Shown here in pieces: positions 1 through 11,348 of a DNA stretch of 64,000 nt. The stretch comes from Deltaproteobacteria bacterium (GTDB lineage: Bacteria; Myxococcota; UBA727; VGSZ01): positions 459,519 through 523,518 of the forward strand of contig JACOUT010000009.1 in assembly GCA_016177705.1 (NCBI GenBank), written 5' to 3'. The first letter of the stretch is position 1. Every line of letters starts with the position of its first letter. Under the pieces are notes generated by a model that made no database searches, was not told where the DNA came from, and saw nothing but the letters and a program-made list of their open reading frames with translations. Made by a program: the position numbers and the translations under genes.

Positions 1-2
1 CG

Positions 3-557
3 TCGGCGCCGCGACCGGCGCCAACGCCAGCCCCGCTGTGGGAGCTGCCCGACGTGACGTCGGAGCTGGCGCCGCTGCCGCGCGCGCGTCGGCCGCTGTG
101 GCCGCTGGTCGCGGCGGCGGCCGGCGCTGCGCTCGTGGTCGTCGTCATCGGCGTGGCAGTGGCCGGCGGCGACGGCAGCGCCGGTGCGGGGCCGTCGCCA
201 CCGACGCCGCCAGTGCCCGCGCCACCCACGCCACCAACGCCACCAACGCCACCAACGCATGCCGACCCTGTCGCCGCCGACGCGGGCATCCTGCTGCCGC
301 CGCTCACACCGCTCGAGCCGCCGCCGCCGGGCAAGGTGACCGTGCCGGTCGGCTTCGGCTCCACGCCGTCGGGCGCCCAGGTGTGGATTCGCATGGACAA
401 GCGCATCCGGCTGCTGTGCACCACGCCGTGCACTTTCGGCTTGCCCGCGGGCAAGGAGGTGTTGGTGGAGCTGCGCAAGGACGGCTACACGAGCGCGCAG
501 CGCACCATCGTCGTCGAGGACGGCGTGCGCGTCGACGGTTCGCTGCGCCGGCGCTAG
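3..557 (+). CDS. C-terminal part of a PEGA-domain protein, probably a Ser/Thr kinase (5' end outside window)
   Basis: The frame is open from the window edge, so the gene starts upstream. The visible part has a Pro/Leu-rich stretch, one transmembrane helix (Leu/Val/Ala-rich, about nt 100-165), a Pro-Thr linker made of PPTPPTPPT-type repeats, and a C-terminal PEGA domain. That domain carries the STPSGAQVWI and GKEVLVELRKDGY signatures typical of PEGA repeats. In Myxococcota this order (helix, Pro/Thr linker, PEGA) is common at the C-terminus of Hanks-type kinases, with the kinase in the cytoplasm and PEGA outside. The kinase assignment is inference, because the catalytic domain is not in view. 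An internal GTG at 54 would give a 167-residue protein but has no good ribosome site. Confidence 0.75.
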   Translation, partial: SAPRPAPTPAPLWELPDVTSELAPLPRARRPLWPLVAAAAGAALVVVVIGVAVAGGDGSAGAGPSPPTPPVPAPPTPPTPPTPPTHADPVAADAGILLPPLTPLEPPPPGKVTVPVGFGSTPSGAQVWIRMDKRIRLLCTTPCTFGLPAGKEVLVELRKDGYTSAQRTIVVEDGVRVDGSLRRR

Positions 558-646
558 CGAGCTGAACCGGTTGGCGCCTGTCGTCGTCCCCCTCGTGGGG
601 CAAGCAGGTTGGGCTGATCCGCTTCAGGGCTGCCATCGTCGCGGGC

Positions 647-1168
647 TCATCCCGGCTTGAACGCTTCGAGTACGGCCCTGAGCGCGAGGTACATGTGGTG
701 GTCGCTGTCGAGGAGCTTTTTGAACCCATACTTCGCGTAGAACGTGGCTGCGCCGTCGTCCTTGGCGACAACCTCGACCGCGAGCGCGGGCACCTCGACG
801 CTTGCTCGTAGGCTGCGGGCGAACGCCTCCATCAGGAGCACCTCGCCCAAGCCCTTGCCGCGCTCGCGGGCGTCAACGGCGAGGCGAGCAAGGTGGACGA
901 CGGGAACGGGGTAGCGGGGAAGACGTCGCCGCTCGTCGGAGGGCAGAAGGTCGAATGCCACTTCGCCCATTCGCAGGGTGAAGAAGCCGCTGATCGCCCT
1001 TGTTCCGGGCCGAACCGCGACGATCGTGGTGCTGATTCCCGCGTCGGCGTTCTGGCGCGCGCTCGACTTCAAGAAGTTGTCGAGGGCCTCGACCCCGGAG
1101 GAGAAGCTTGCACGGTCGTGCTCGCGGGAGAGGGTCTCGAACCGCCACGCTGCGCGGGGATCAGCCAT
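647..1168 (-). CDS. GNAT acetyltransferase toxin of a TacA/TacT-type toxin-antitoxin pair
   Basis: A 173-residue GNAT-fold protein. The acetyl-CoA loop is seen as ERGKGLGEVLLMEA and the conserved Tyr segment as ATFYAKYGFKKL. Length and signatures match the TacT/AtaT/ItaT class, which acetylates the amino group of charged tRNAs and so blocks translation; the specific tRNA cannot be read from sequence. The start at 1168 overlaps the end of the DUF1778 gene by 8 bases, the usual antitoxin-first coupling. A longer frame reaching 1225 is rejected because it would run deep into the antitoxin. Both catalytic regions look intact, so the pair is probably active. Confidence 0.88.
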   Translation of the reverse strand: MADPRAAWRFETLSREHDRASFSSGVEALDNFLKSSARQNADAGISTTIVAVRPGTRAISGFFTLRMGEVAFDLLPSDERRRLPRYPVPVVHLARLAVDARERGKGLGEVLLMEAFARSLRASVEVPALAVEVVAKDDGAATFYAKYGFKKLLDSDHHMYLALRAVLEAFKPG

Positions 1169-1433
1169 AGCGCTGTCGGTAGCGCTTGGCGGCACGCACG
1201 AGAGCGGCGTTCGGCTTGGCGCCATCGATCAGGGCAAGGAAGCGCCGCGCGGCTTCGACCGAGAGTTGCGTCTGGGTGTGCTCGTCGATGATCTGCTGCG
1301 CACGCTCGAGGGCGGAGGCGACCAGGAACTGTGAGATGGGCTGGCCGGACAGGTCTGCTGCTCGCTTGAGGAGCGCCTTGTGGGCCCTGGAAAGCCGCGC
1401 ATCGATGCGTTCGTCCTGCCGCGTCGCCGTCAT
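1161..1433 (-). CDS. DUF1778 (TacA-like) ribbon-helix-helix antitoxin
   Basis: A 90-residue protein. The N-terminus (ERIDARLSRAHKALLKRAA, SGQPISQFLVASALE) is a DUF1778 ribbon-helix-helix DNA-binding domain. The C-terminal stretch (LSVEAARRFLALID) is the usual toxin-neutralising helix. The ATG at 1433 is preceded by GGAGG at a good distance, so upstream in-frame starts are rejected. Family members bind the operator of their own operon and cover the GNAT active site. An inverted repeat just upstream fits autoregulation. Confidence 0.9.
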   Translation of the reverse strand: MTATRQDERIDARLSRAHKALLKRAADLSGQPISQFLVASALERAQQIIDEHTQTQLSVEAARRFLALIDGAKPNAALVRAAKRYRQRYG

Positions 1434-1456
1434 AGATCCTCCGCCAGCACCCCAAG

Positions 1457-1477
1457 TGTACGGCAAATTACCGTACA
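1457..1477. promoter_or_regulatory. Probable operator of the TacA/TacT-like pair
   Basis: Perfect 7-base arms TGTACGG and CCGTACA are separated by an AT-rich 7-base spacer, ending 24 bases from the antitoxin ATG. The patch is conspicuously AT-rich for this GC-rich region, so it probably also holds the promoter. Ribbon-helix-helix antitoxins normally bind such short palindromes. The assignment is inferred from position and symmetry. Confidence 0.65.
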
Positions 1478-1552
1478 TCGCAAATCCGACGGCAGGATGC
1501 CAAGACCGCGAACTGGCATTGATGCCCGCCATTGAGCCAGCTCGCTAGCGCG

Positions 1553-2629
1553 TCACGGCACGCGCCCGAGGTCGATGGCGCGCGCGGCGTGGCCGGCGAC
1601 CACGGCCACCGCGAAGCCGAGCGAGGCGAAGCGCGGGTCTTTGGTGTAGCCGCGCGCGTAGCGAAAGTAGATCTGCTGCGCGATGACGGCGATGCGGTAG
1701 CCGCCGAGCACGAAGCAGAACAGCAGGTCCTCGACCTCGCGCCCGCGTTGCTCCTGGTAGCGGGCGACCAGCTCGGCGCGCGTCAGGTTGCCGGGCAGGG
1801 TAGTGGGGCCGAGCGGCAGCGCCTTGAGCGCGTCGTCGTCGTCGTGCTGCACCCAATAGGCGAGCACGGTGCCGAGGTCGGCCGAGGGGTCGCCGATCGC
1901 TGCCAGCTCCCAGTCGAGCACGCCCACTAAGCGCGCCGGGTCGGCCGGGTCGACGACGATGTTGTCGTACTTGAAGTCGTTGTGCACCACGGTGGCGCGG
2001 CCGGGGTGCGTCGGCTGGTTCGCCTGCAGCCAGCGCGCGATAATGTCGAGGTCGCTGACGTCGTCGATGCGGCTGTTCTTGTCGCGCGCCACCCAGCCCT
2101 CGACCTGTCGGCGCAAGTAGCCGTCGGGCTTGCCGAGCGCGAGCAGGCCGGTCGCGTGCACGTCGACGGCGTGCAGCTCGGCCAGGGCGTCGATGAACGC
2201 CGTCGACACCGCGCGCATGGTCGGCGCGTCCAGGTCGGCGGCGCTACGCAACACGCGCCCGACTTTGCGCTCCATGACGAAGAAGGGCACGCCGAGCGGG
2301 CTCGTCGCCGCGTCGTCGACGACGAGGAGCGGGCGCGGTGCCAACGGGAAGCGCGGGTGCAAGCGTTCGAGGAAGCGCCCCTCGCGCGCCATGTCGTGGC
2401 CGGCCTTGATGTGCGCGGCACCCGGCGGCGGCGTGCGCAGCACCAGCTCGCCCGCGCCGGTCTTCACCAGGTAGGTGAGGTTCGAGTAGCCGCCGGCGAA
2501 GCGCAGCACCTCGAGCTCGCCGCCGAGGGCGAGCCGGTCGCGCAGAAACGTCGTCAGCCCCGCCAGGTGTGGGCGCAGCGGGTCGTCGTCTTTGAGCGAC
2601 CGCGCCTCGGGTTTGGCCGCGCTGGTCAC
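1553..2629 (-). CDS. APH-family phosphotransferase (LvaA / ACAD11 kinase-domain type)
   Basis: A 358-residue aminoglycoside-phosphotransferase-fold kinase. Seen: nucleotide-binding start RFAGGYSNLTYLV, catalytic loop VVHNDFKYDN, and metal-binding GVLDWELAAIGDPSADLG. These signatures are typical of the subgroup related to the kinase domain of animal ACAD10/ACAD11 and to bacterial LvaA, which phosphorylates 4-hydroxyacyl-CoA. The GTG start at 2629 overlaps the stop of the acyl-CoA dehydrogenase gene by four bases (GTGA), so the two are coupled. A role in 4-hydroxy acid breakdown is inferred from this pairing. True aminoglycoside resistance is unlikely. Confidence 0.85.
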   Translation of the reverse strand: MTSAAKPEARSLKDDDPLRPHLAGLTTFLRDRLALGGELEVLRFAGGYSNLTYLVKTGAGELVLRTPPPGAAHIKAGHDMAREGRFLERLHPRFPLAPRPLLVVDDAATSPLGVPFFVMERKVGRVLRSAADLDAPTMRAVSTAFIDALAELHAVDVHATGLLALGKPDGYLRRQVEGWVARDKNSRIDDVSDLDIIARWLQANQPTHPGRATVVHNDFKYDNIVVDPADPARLVGVLDWELAAIGDPSADLGTVLAYWVQHDDDDALKALPLGPTTLPGNLTRAELVARYQEQRGREVEDLLFCFVLGGYRIAVIAQQIYFRYARGYTKDPRFASLGFAVAVVAGHAARAIDLGRVP

Positions 2630-3846
2630 GGCACCTTGACGCCGTGGGCCTTGAGCGCGCGCCGGGCCAGCGCCGCCAGGTGCACCTCGTCGGGGCCGTC
2701 GTAGATGCGCGCGGCGCGCTCGTGACGAAAGAACGCCGCCAACGGCAGGTCGTCGGTGACGCCGAGCGCGCCGTGGGCCTGCACCGCGCGATCGAGCACG
2801 GCCTGCATGGTGCGCGCGACGAAGACCTTGATCATGGCGATCTCGTCGCGCGCCTCCTTCTGGCCGACGGCGTCGATGCGGTGGGCGGCGTCGAGCACCA
2901 TCAGGCGCGCCGCGTGGATCTCGATGCGCGAGAGCGCGATCTGCTCCTGCACCATCTGCAGCGCGCCGAGCGGCACGAAGGGCGCGAACGGCCGGGTGGC
3001 GGCGCGCTCGACGTGCAGCTCATAGGCGCGCGCACACACGCCGAGCCACCGCATGCAGTGGTGGATGCGCCCGGGCCCAAGGCGCTCCTGGGCGATGGCG
3101 AAGCCGGCGCCGACCTCGCCGAGCACGGCGTCCGCCGGCACTCGCACGCCCTCGTAGGCGAGCTCGGCGTGGCTTGGCCAGTCGCTGCCCGCGTGGCCCA
3201 TCACCGAGATGTTGCGCACCAGGCGCACGCCCGGCGTGTCCATCGGCACCAAGAGCATGCTGGCGCGCCGGTGCGGCGGCGCGTCCTCGTCGGTGACGGC
3301 CATGACCACCGCGAAGGCCGCGCCGTCGGCCGACGAGGTGAACCACTTGGTGCCGTCGATGACCCAGCCGCTGCCGTCGCGCCGGGCGCGCGTCTCGAGC
3401 CAGGTCGGGTTCGAGCCCGGGCGATCGGGCTCGGTCATGGAGAAGCACGAGCGCACGGCACCCTCGACGAGCGGGCGCAGGAAGCGCTCCTGCTGCGCCG
3501 GCGTGCCGAAGTGCAGCAGGATCTCCATGTTGCCGGCGTCGGGCGCCTGGCAGTTGAGCACCCAGTGCGCGAACGGCACGGCGCCGAGCACCTCGGAGAC
3601 GAAGCCGTGCTCGAGCATCGAGAGGCCCTGGCCCCCCCACGCCTTGGGCATCTGCGGCGCCCACAGGCCGCGGCGCTTGGCCTCTTCACGCAGCGGCCGC
3701 AACAGCGGCAACGACTCGACGAAGGGCTGCGACAAGACGGCGCGCTCGAGCGGCTTGACCCGCTCGTCCATGAAGCGGCGCAGCTCGTCGAGCAGCGGCA
3801 CCACCGACGCGGGCGGGTCGCGCAGTTGCGAGCCGGCGCCGCTCAT
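2626..3846 (-). CDS. Acyl-CoA dehydrogenase (ACAD10/11-like)
   Basis: A 406-residue flavoprotein of normal family length. Seen: the FAD/acyl-CoA contact region CFSMTEPDRPGSNPTWLETR, the KWFTSSADGAAFAVVMAV strand, and the C-terminal AHGALGVTDDLPLAAFF and RIYDGPDEVHLAALAR segments. The start at 3846 is chosen because it makes an ATGA overlap with the upstream secreted-protein gene. The downstream APH-type kinase is also coupled, reproducing in two genes the domain pair fused in ACAD11 and split in the lva levulinate pathway. The substrate is probably a phosphorylated hydroxyacyl-CoA (inference). Confidence 0.88.
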   Translation of the reverse strand: MSGAGSQLRDPPASVVPLLDELRRFMDERVKPLERAVLSQPFVESLPLLRPLREEAKRRGLWAPQMPKAWGGQGLSMLEHGFVSEVLGAVPFAHWVLNCQAPDAGNMEILLHFGTPAQQERFLRPLVEGAVRSCFSMTEPDRPGSNPTWLETRARRDGSGWVIDGTKWFTSSADGAAFAVVMAVTDEDAPPHRRASMLLVPMDTPGVRLVRNISVMGHAGSDWPSHAELAYEGVRVPADAVLGEVGAGFAIAQERLGPGRIHHCMRWLGVCARAYELHVERAATRPFAPFVPLGALQMVQEQIALSRIEIHAARLMVLDAAHRIDAVGQKEARDEIAMIKVFVARTMQAVLDRAVQAHGALGVTDDLPLAAFFRHERAARIYDGPDEVHLAALARRALKAHGVKVP

Positions 3847-5513
3847 CGCCGACGGCGCAGCAGCGCCGCGCCGAGGAGCACGAGCGCGAGCGCGGCGGTG
3901 CTGGCGCCCTGACCCGAGCTGCGGCAAGAGCACGCCGCGTCGCCGCCGTCGGCCGCCGCGTCGTCGCTGTCCCCGCTGCCGCCCGCCGGGTCGGCCGTCC
4001 CGTCGCCGTCCAGATCGATGCCGTCATCGCCGCCGTCATCATCGCCGTCGTCGGGCGGCGGCGGCGGCGGCGGCGCGCTCTCGTCGACGCACTGGCCGCC
4101 CACGCAGGTCTCACCCTCGGGACAGACCGCGCCCGCGCAGGCGTCGACGCAGGCGCCGTCCTCGCAGAAGAACCCCGGCTCACAGGTGACCGCCGCACAG
4201 CTGTCGCTGATGCAGCGGCCGTTTGGCAGGCAGGTGTTGCCGGCGCCGCAGGAGTCGCCGCTGCAGCGCGCCTCGCAGACGCCGCGCACGCACACGCTGC
4301 ACTCGTCGCACGAGAAGCCCGCGCACGACTCGACGCAGCGGCCGGCGCGGCAGTCGGTGCCGGCCGGGCAGGTGATGCCTGCGCAGGCGTCGACGCACTC
4401 GCCCGCGACGCAGCGGAAGCCCGCCTCGCAGGTGACGTCGACGCAGGCCTCGTCGATGCCCGGGCAGCTCACCTCGTTGCAGGCCCCGAGGCAGACGCCG
4501 TTGTCGCAGATGCCGCCGTTGTCGCAGGGCGCGTCCTCGTCGATGGTGCCGTCGCAGTCGTCGTCGAGCGCGTTGCAGCTCTCGTCGGTCGGCGTCACCA
4601 CCGCGCGACACTCGGTGCCGGCGCCGACGCAGCTCGTGCGCCCGAGGCCACAGACGCCCTGCTGGCCGGTGTCGCAGGCCTCGCCGGAGTCGGGGCACAC
4701 GACGGTGCCGCCGCGGATCTGAAAGACCCAGCGGCCGGGCTCGCCGACGTTCGAGTCGTTGCACACGATGTTGTTGATGTCGGCGGTCATCGAGCCCGGG
4801 ATCTGCACGAAGTCGGTCAGGTTGCCGGCGTCGAAGCCCACCTGCGCCGCCGTGCCACCAAAACCGCTCGAGCCGCCGCTCGCATCGCCCGTGGTCCACT
4901 CGCAGCGGTTGAAGCGGAACTCGACGTCGAAGTCACCCTCGCCGGCGCCGCAGCCCGAGGCCTCGACGGCCGTCAGGATCATCTGGAAGTCCATCACGTG
5001 GTCGAGGTTGCAGCTGTAGTAGCCGACCAGGTCCCAGCTGATGGTCATCTGGCCCGGCTGCAGCTTCCACCAGGCGCCGTTGTGCGTCGGGCTCTGGCAG
5101 GCGCCGTCGCCGCGCTCGCCGGTGTAGGACGCCAGGCCACGGCAGTCGCCGTCGTCCTGGGGGCGCAGGTCGACGTCGGCCCAGTAGGCGGCGATCATCG
5201 GCCGCGACGCCACCGGGAACGCGTTGGGCGTGTAGATGGGCTCGGCGCCGCTGAAGGTGATGTTGCCGTTGGTGTTGACGAACACCTGGGTGTGCGTGCC
5301 GGTGAAGAAGCGCAGGCCCGAGGGGAAGGCCGAGGTGATGTCGATGGCGGCCGAGGAGCCGTCGTCGTTTGGCGACAGGCAGTCGGTGCCATAGTCGCGC
5401 GGGCCGCCGAGGCCGGCGTGCAGGGGCACCGCGGCTTGCGCCTGGGGCGCCAGCGTGGCGGGCAGGGCGAGCAGGGCGGCGGCGACGATCCCGAAACGGC
5501 GGCGGTTGGCCAT
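3843..5513 (-). CDS. Secreted nidogen-like, Cys-rich MYXO-CTERM protein
   Basis: A 556-residue exported protein. In order: signal peptide (about 1-27); nidogen-like domain (about 45-270; IDITSAFPSGLRFFTG, VFVNTNGNITFSG, MIAAYWADVDLR); a MopE-like metal-binding motif NALDDDCDGTIDED; five or six small EGF-like Cys repeats; an acidic Pro/Asp linker; and a MYXO-CTERM tail starting ACSCRSSGQG, then a hydrophobic helix and RRRR. Family knowledge predicts cleavage by a myxosortase and retention at the cell surface. It is the first gene of a coupled set with the acyl-CoA dehydrogenase and the kinase, an odd pairing of a surface protein with cytosolic enzymes. Confidence 0.9.
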   Translation of the reverse strand: MANRRRFGIVAAALLALPATLAPQAQAAVPLHAGLGGPRDYGTDCLSPNDDGSSAAIDITSAFPSGLRFFTGTHTQVFVNTNGNITFSGAEPIYTPNAFPVASRPMIAAYWADVDLRPQDDGDCRGLASYTGERGDGACQSPTHNGAWWKLQPGQMTISWDLVGYYSCNLDHVMDFQMILTAVEASGCGAGEGDFDVEFRFNRCEWTTGDASGGSSGFGGTAAQVGFDAGNLTDFVQIPGSMTADINNIVCNDSNVGEPGRWVFQIRGGTVVCPDSGEACDTGQQGVCGLGRTSCVGAGTECRAVVTPTDESCNALDDDCDGTIDEDAPCDNGGICDNGVCLGACNEVSCPGIDEACVDVTCEAGFRCVAGECVDACAGITCPAGTDCRAGRCVESCAGFSCDECSVCVRGVCEARCSGDSCGAGNTCLPNGRCISDSCAAVTCEPGFFCEDGACVDACAGAVCPEGETCVGGQCVDESAPPPPPPPDDGDDDGGDDGIDLDGDGTADPAGGSGDSDDAAADGGDAACSCRSSGQGASTAALALVLLGAALLRRRR

Positions 5514-5597
5514 ACGACCTCCAGCGGAGGCCGCCGTTTACCCCGCCAAACGCCCGCTCGGCACGGGGGATCCGCCCCGATCCCCCGCGCCTGCCGT

Positions 5598-6071
5598 TCA
5601 CTTGCCCTGCACCCTCGCCCGCGCCGCCGCCCGTGCGGCCGTCGTCTCCGCCGCGTCGAGCGTGCCGTCCTTGTTCTTGTCGAACGCCGCCTGTTTGGCC
5701 GCCTTGGCGCGCGCCCGCTCGGTGGCGTCGAGCGAGCCGTCCTTGTTGCCGTCGAACTTCGCCAGCCGCTCGGCCTTGCGCTCGGCGCGCTGGTGGCGCT
5801 TGACGTCCTTGGCGACCGCGCGCTCCTCGGGGCTGATGGTGCCGTCGTGGTTGCCGTCGACCTTGGCCTTCCTCGCCGTCTTGCGTTGCGCCTTGTCCGC
5901 CTGCAGCTTGGCGCGCTCGGCCTCGTCGAGCTTGCCGTCGCCGTTGTCGTCGTAGACCCACACCAGGTGGCGCTTGGGCCGTTCGTGCTTGGCGCCGTCC
6001 TTGTTGGCGAGCGCAGCGCTCGGCGCGAGCAGGGCAAGGAGCAGCAGGGCGGGGGTGATCAGGCGTCGCAT
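5598..6071 (-). CDS. Exported four-EF-hand calcium-binding protein
   Basis: A 157-residue protein with a signal peptide (about 1-22, ending SAALA). It has four regularly spaced EF-hand loops of the DxNxDGxxxxxE type: DDNGDGKLDEAE, DGNHDGTISPEE, DGNKDGSLDATE and DKNKDGTLDAAE. Between them are Lys/Arg/Ala-rich helices. The ATG at 6071 follows GGAGG by four bases; a longer in-frame extension toward 6911 would cross dnaE2 on the other strand and is rejected. It probably binds calcium in the periplasm or outside the cell. Nothing nearby shows a partner. Confidence 0.85.
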   Translation of the reverse strand: MRRLITPALLLLALLAPSAALANKDGAKHERPKRHLVWVYDDNGDGKLDEAERAKLQADKAQRKTARKAKVDGNHDGTISPEERAVAKDVKRHQRAERKAERLAKFDGNKDGSLDATERARAKAAKQAAFDKNKDGTLDAAETTAARAAARARVQGK

Positions 6072-6169
6072 CGGTCCTCCGTGGCGCCCGTCGCGGGCGT
6101 TGTGCGAGGGAGACCCGCGGTCGTGGGTGCCCGAAAAGGTGCGGCGGTCACCCGCGGATCGAGCGAGAA

Positions 6170-6212
6170 GATCGCAGTTTACGTAATGCGGAATCCGTAA
6201 ACCACGCGATCT
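6170..6212. promoter_or_regulatory. Nested inverted repeat in the divergent region upstream of dnaE2
   Basis: The inner arms GTTTACG (6177-6183) and CGTAAAC (6196-6202) are perfect. They are flanked by an outer pair AGATCGC and GCGATCT. This is the most AT-rich stretch between the EF-hand gene and dnaE2, so it is a likely promoter or operator. No regulator can be named. Confidence 0.5.
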
Positions 6213-6214
6213 TG

Positions 6215-6230
6215 CTGAACAGACGTTCAG
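6215..6230. promoter_or_regulatory. Probable LexA (SOS) box of dnaE2
   Basis: The perfect palindrome CTGAACAGACGTTCAG lies 21 bases before the ATG at 6252. It contains the GAAC-N4-GTTC core of the classic Gram-positive-type SOS box, and the CT...GTTCAG ends resemble the site described for Myxococcus LexA. dnaE2 is usually under LexA control. A site this close to the start would block transcription directly. Confidence 0.75.
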
Positions 6231-6251
6231 TTGGCATGCTGCGCTCGAGCA

Positions 6252-9974
<3,723 letters not shown>

Positions 9975-9988
9975 CGAGGAGGAGTCGG

Positions 9989-10393
9989 TCACTCCAAGTA
10001 GCCGCGCAGCCAGGCCACCGCGGCCTCCTCGTCGGTGAAGAGACGCAGGGGGATCTGCATGCGGTTCAGGCCGAGGAAGAAGTTCGCGACGATGCGGCTC
10101 GTCGGCGAGCCCACCAGGAGGGCCGTCGCCGTGGCCACCCCGGCGCCTTCTGGCCCGGCATAATAGGTGCGCGCGGCGCGGTCGACCCCTGGCCCCTGCC
10201 GGATGTCGACGAGGAGCGGGCGTCGCCGGCCGGGCGAAAGCGTTCGGCAAGCCTCGACGTTGGCGACCGCGTCCTCGAGTGTGTGATGGGCGCCTGGCTT
10301 GACGACCGAGTGCAGCAGGCCGTCCTGCCGCAGGCGCCAGATGCTCGAGCGGGTCTCGAGCGCGCCGGGCTCGGTCGGGTCGATTGCGGTCAT
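9989..10393 (-). CDS. DUF7793/STAS-like protein, paralogue B1
   Basis: A 134-residue cytosolic protein. Seen: DGLLHSVVKPGAHHTLEDA, VANVEACRTLSP, RRPLLVDIRQ, LLVGSPTSRIVANFFLGLN and LRLFTDEEAAVAWLRGYL. This arrangement (core strand PLLVDIR, SP-SR helix, C-terminal FTDEEAAVAWL) is that of the small STAS/SpoIIAA-like family I know as DUF7793. It closely resembles the protein at 12605-13009 (same length, shared VANVEACRTLSP). The start overlaps the stop of the upstream paralogue by ATGA. Its role is unknown; linkage to a response regulator and histidine kinase suggests a signalling adaptor. Confidence 0.8.
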   Translation of the reverse strand: MTAIDPTEPGALETRSSIWRLRQDGLLHSVVKPGAHHTLEDAVANVEACRTLSPGRRRPLLVDIRQGPGVDRAARTYYAGPEGAGVATATALLVGSPTSRIVANFFLGLNRMQIPLRLFTDEEAAVAWLRGYLE

Positions 10394-10809
10394 CGAGCGC
10401 CTCCCTGTTCGGGAAGGAAGGCACGCAGCCAGGCCAGGGCCTCGGCTTCGTCGGTGAACAGGCGCAGCGGAACCAGTGGGCGGTCCACCGTGAGGAAGAA
10501 GTTCCCTACCATGCGGCTCACGGGCGATCCGATCAGCAGCACCACCGCGGTGAACACCCGGGCGGTCTCGGGGCCGGCGTAGTGGCCGCGCGCAGCGCCG
10601 TCGGCCGAGCCGAGCGGACGCAAGTCGACCAGCACCGGCCGACGCTTCTCACCGCCGGCCTTCGCGCACGCTTGAATGTTCTCCACGGCGTCCACGAGCG
10701 CATTGTGCGCGCCGGCGAGGCTGACGGCCCGGATGATGCCGTCCTCCCCGCGCCAGATGCGCATGGTGCGCGTCGCGATCGCGCCCGACTGCGCTGCCAC
10801 CGACATCAT
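10390..10809 (-). CDS. DUF7793/STAS-like protein, paralogue A1
   Basis: A 139-residue protein with DGIIRAVSLAGAHNALVDA, VENIQACA, RRPVLVDLRPLGSADGAAR, LLIGSPVSRMVGNFFLTVD and LRLFTDEAEALAWLRAFL. It is most like the protein at 13006-13425 (same length, shared NFFLTVDRP and LGSADxAAR/IGSADSAAR), so an A-B gene pair was duplicated. ATG codons at 10809 and 10806 are both possible. It is divergent from the response regulator across about 125 bases that must hold both promoters. Confidence 0.8.
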   Translation of the reverse strand: MMSVAAQSGAIATRTMRIWRGEDGIIRAVSLAGAHNALVDAVENIQACAKAGGEKRRPVLVDLRPLGSADGAARGHYAGPETARVFTAVVLLIGSPVSRMVGNFFLTVDRPLVPLRLFTDEAEALAWLRAFLPEQGGAR

Positions 10810-10935
10810 GCCGAGATCCTCGACTCGAGCGCGTCGGCGCGCAAGGGGCGCTCCGGCTGCGCGAATTGGCTCACGACGAAGGCCCGCACCGTCAGGCACG
10901 CGTCCCCGAGCGTTGAGCTAGCATCGCCAGCCGTC

Positions 10936-11322
10936 ATGGCGCGCATCCTTATTGCCGAGGACGAAGCGATCATCGCGCTCGATCTCGAGGCGATCCTGAT
11001 CCAAGCCGGCCACGAGGTGGTCGACACCGCAGCCAACGCCGCGCAGGTCATGGCCGCAGTCAAGCGTGACGATCCCGACCTGGTGCTCCTCGACGTGGGC
11101 CTCGGGCGCGACGACGGCATCGCGGTCGCCGAGGAGCTCCGGAAGAGCTGGGCCGGGGCCGTGGTCTTCGTCACCGGCAACGCGGACCCGGCGACGCAGC
11201 GTCGCGCCGCCACCGCGCGGCCCGAGGGCATGGTCCTCAAGCCCTTCGTCGACGAGGAGGTGCGCAACTTGGTGGCCGAGGCCCTCCAGGCGGTCGCCGC
11301 GCGGCGGCCGCGCGGGGCTTGA
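10936..11322 (+). CDS. Single-domain response regulator (CheY-like receiver)
   Basis: A 128-residue receiver domain only. Seen: acidic pocket E8-D9, phosphoacceptor D53 in LVLLDVGLG, T80 in VVFVTGNAD, and K102 in VLKPF, so all catalytic residues are present. There is no output domain, so it must act by protein contact. It is convergent with the HisKA_2 kinase gene, whose family often pairs with CheY-like or PAS-linked regulators. The STAS-like paralogues on both sides are candidate partners (inference). Confidence 0.92.
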   Translation: MARILIAEDEAIIALDLEAILIQAGHEVVDTAANAAQVMAAVKRDDPDLVLLDVGLGRDDGIAVAEELRKSWAGAVVFVTGNADPATQRRAATARPEGMVLKPFVDEEVRNLVAEALQAVAARRPRGA

Positions 11323-11348
11323 GGGGGAGCCGGGCGCGGCGGACGGTG

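Noticed and set aside
1553..2629. Aminoglycoside resistance kinase
   Set aside because: Motifs and coupling to acyl-CoA dehydrogenase fit the ACAD11/LvaA kinase group instead.
2644..3912. Long open frame on the plus strand opposite the acyl-CoA dehydrogenase
   Set aside because: His/Arg/Gln-rich translation typical of antisense frames in very GC-rich DNA; the minus strand encodes a complete enzyme.
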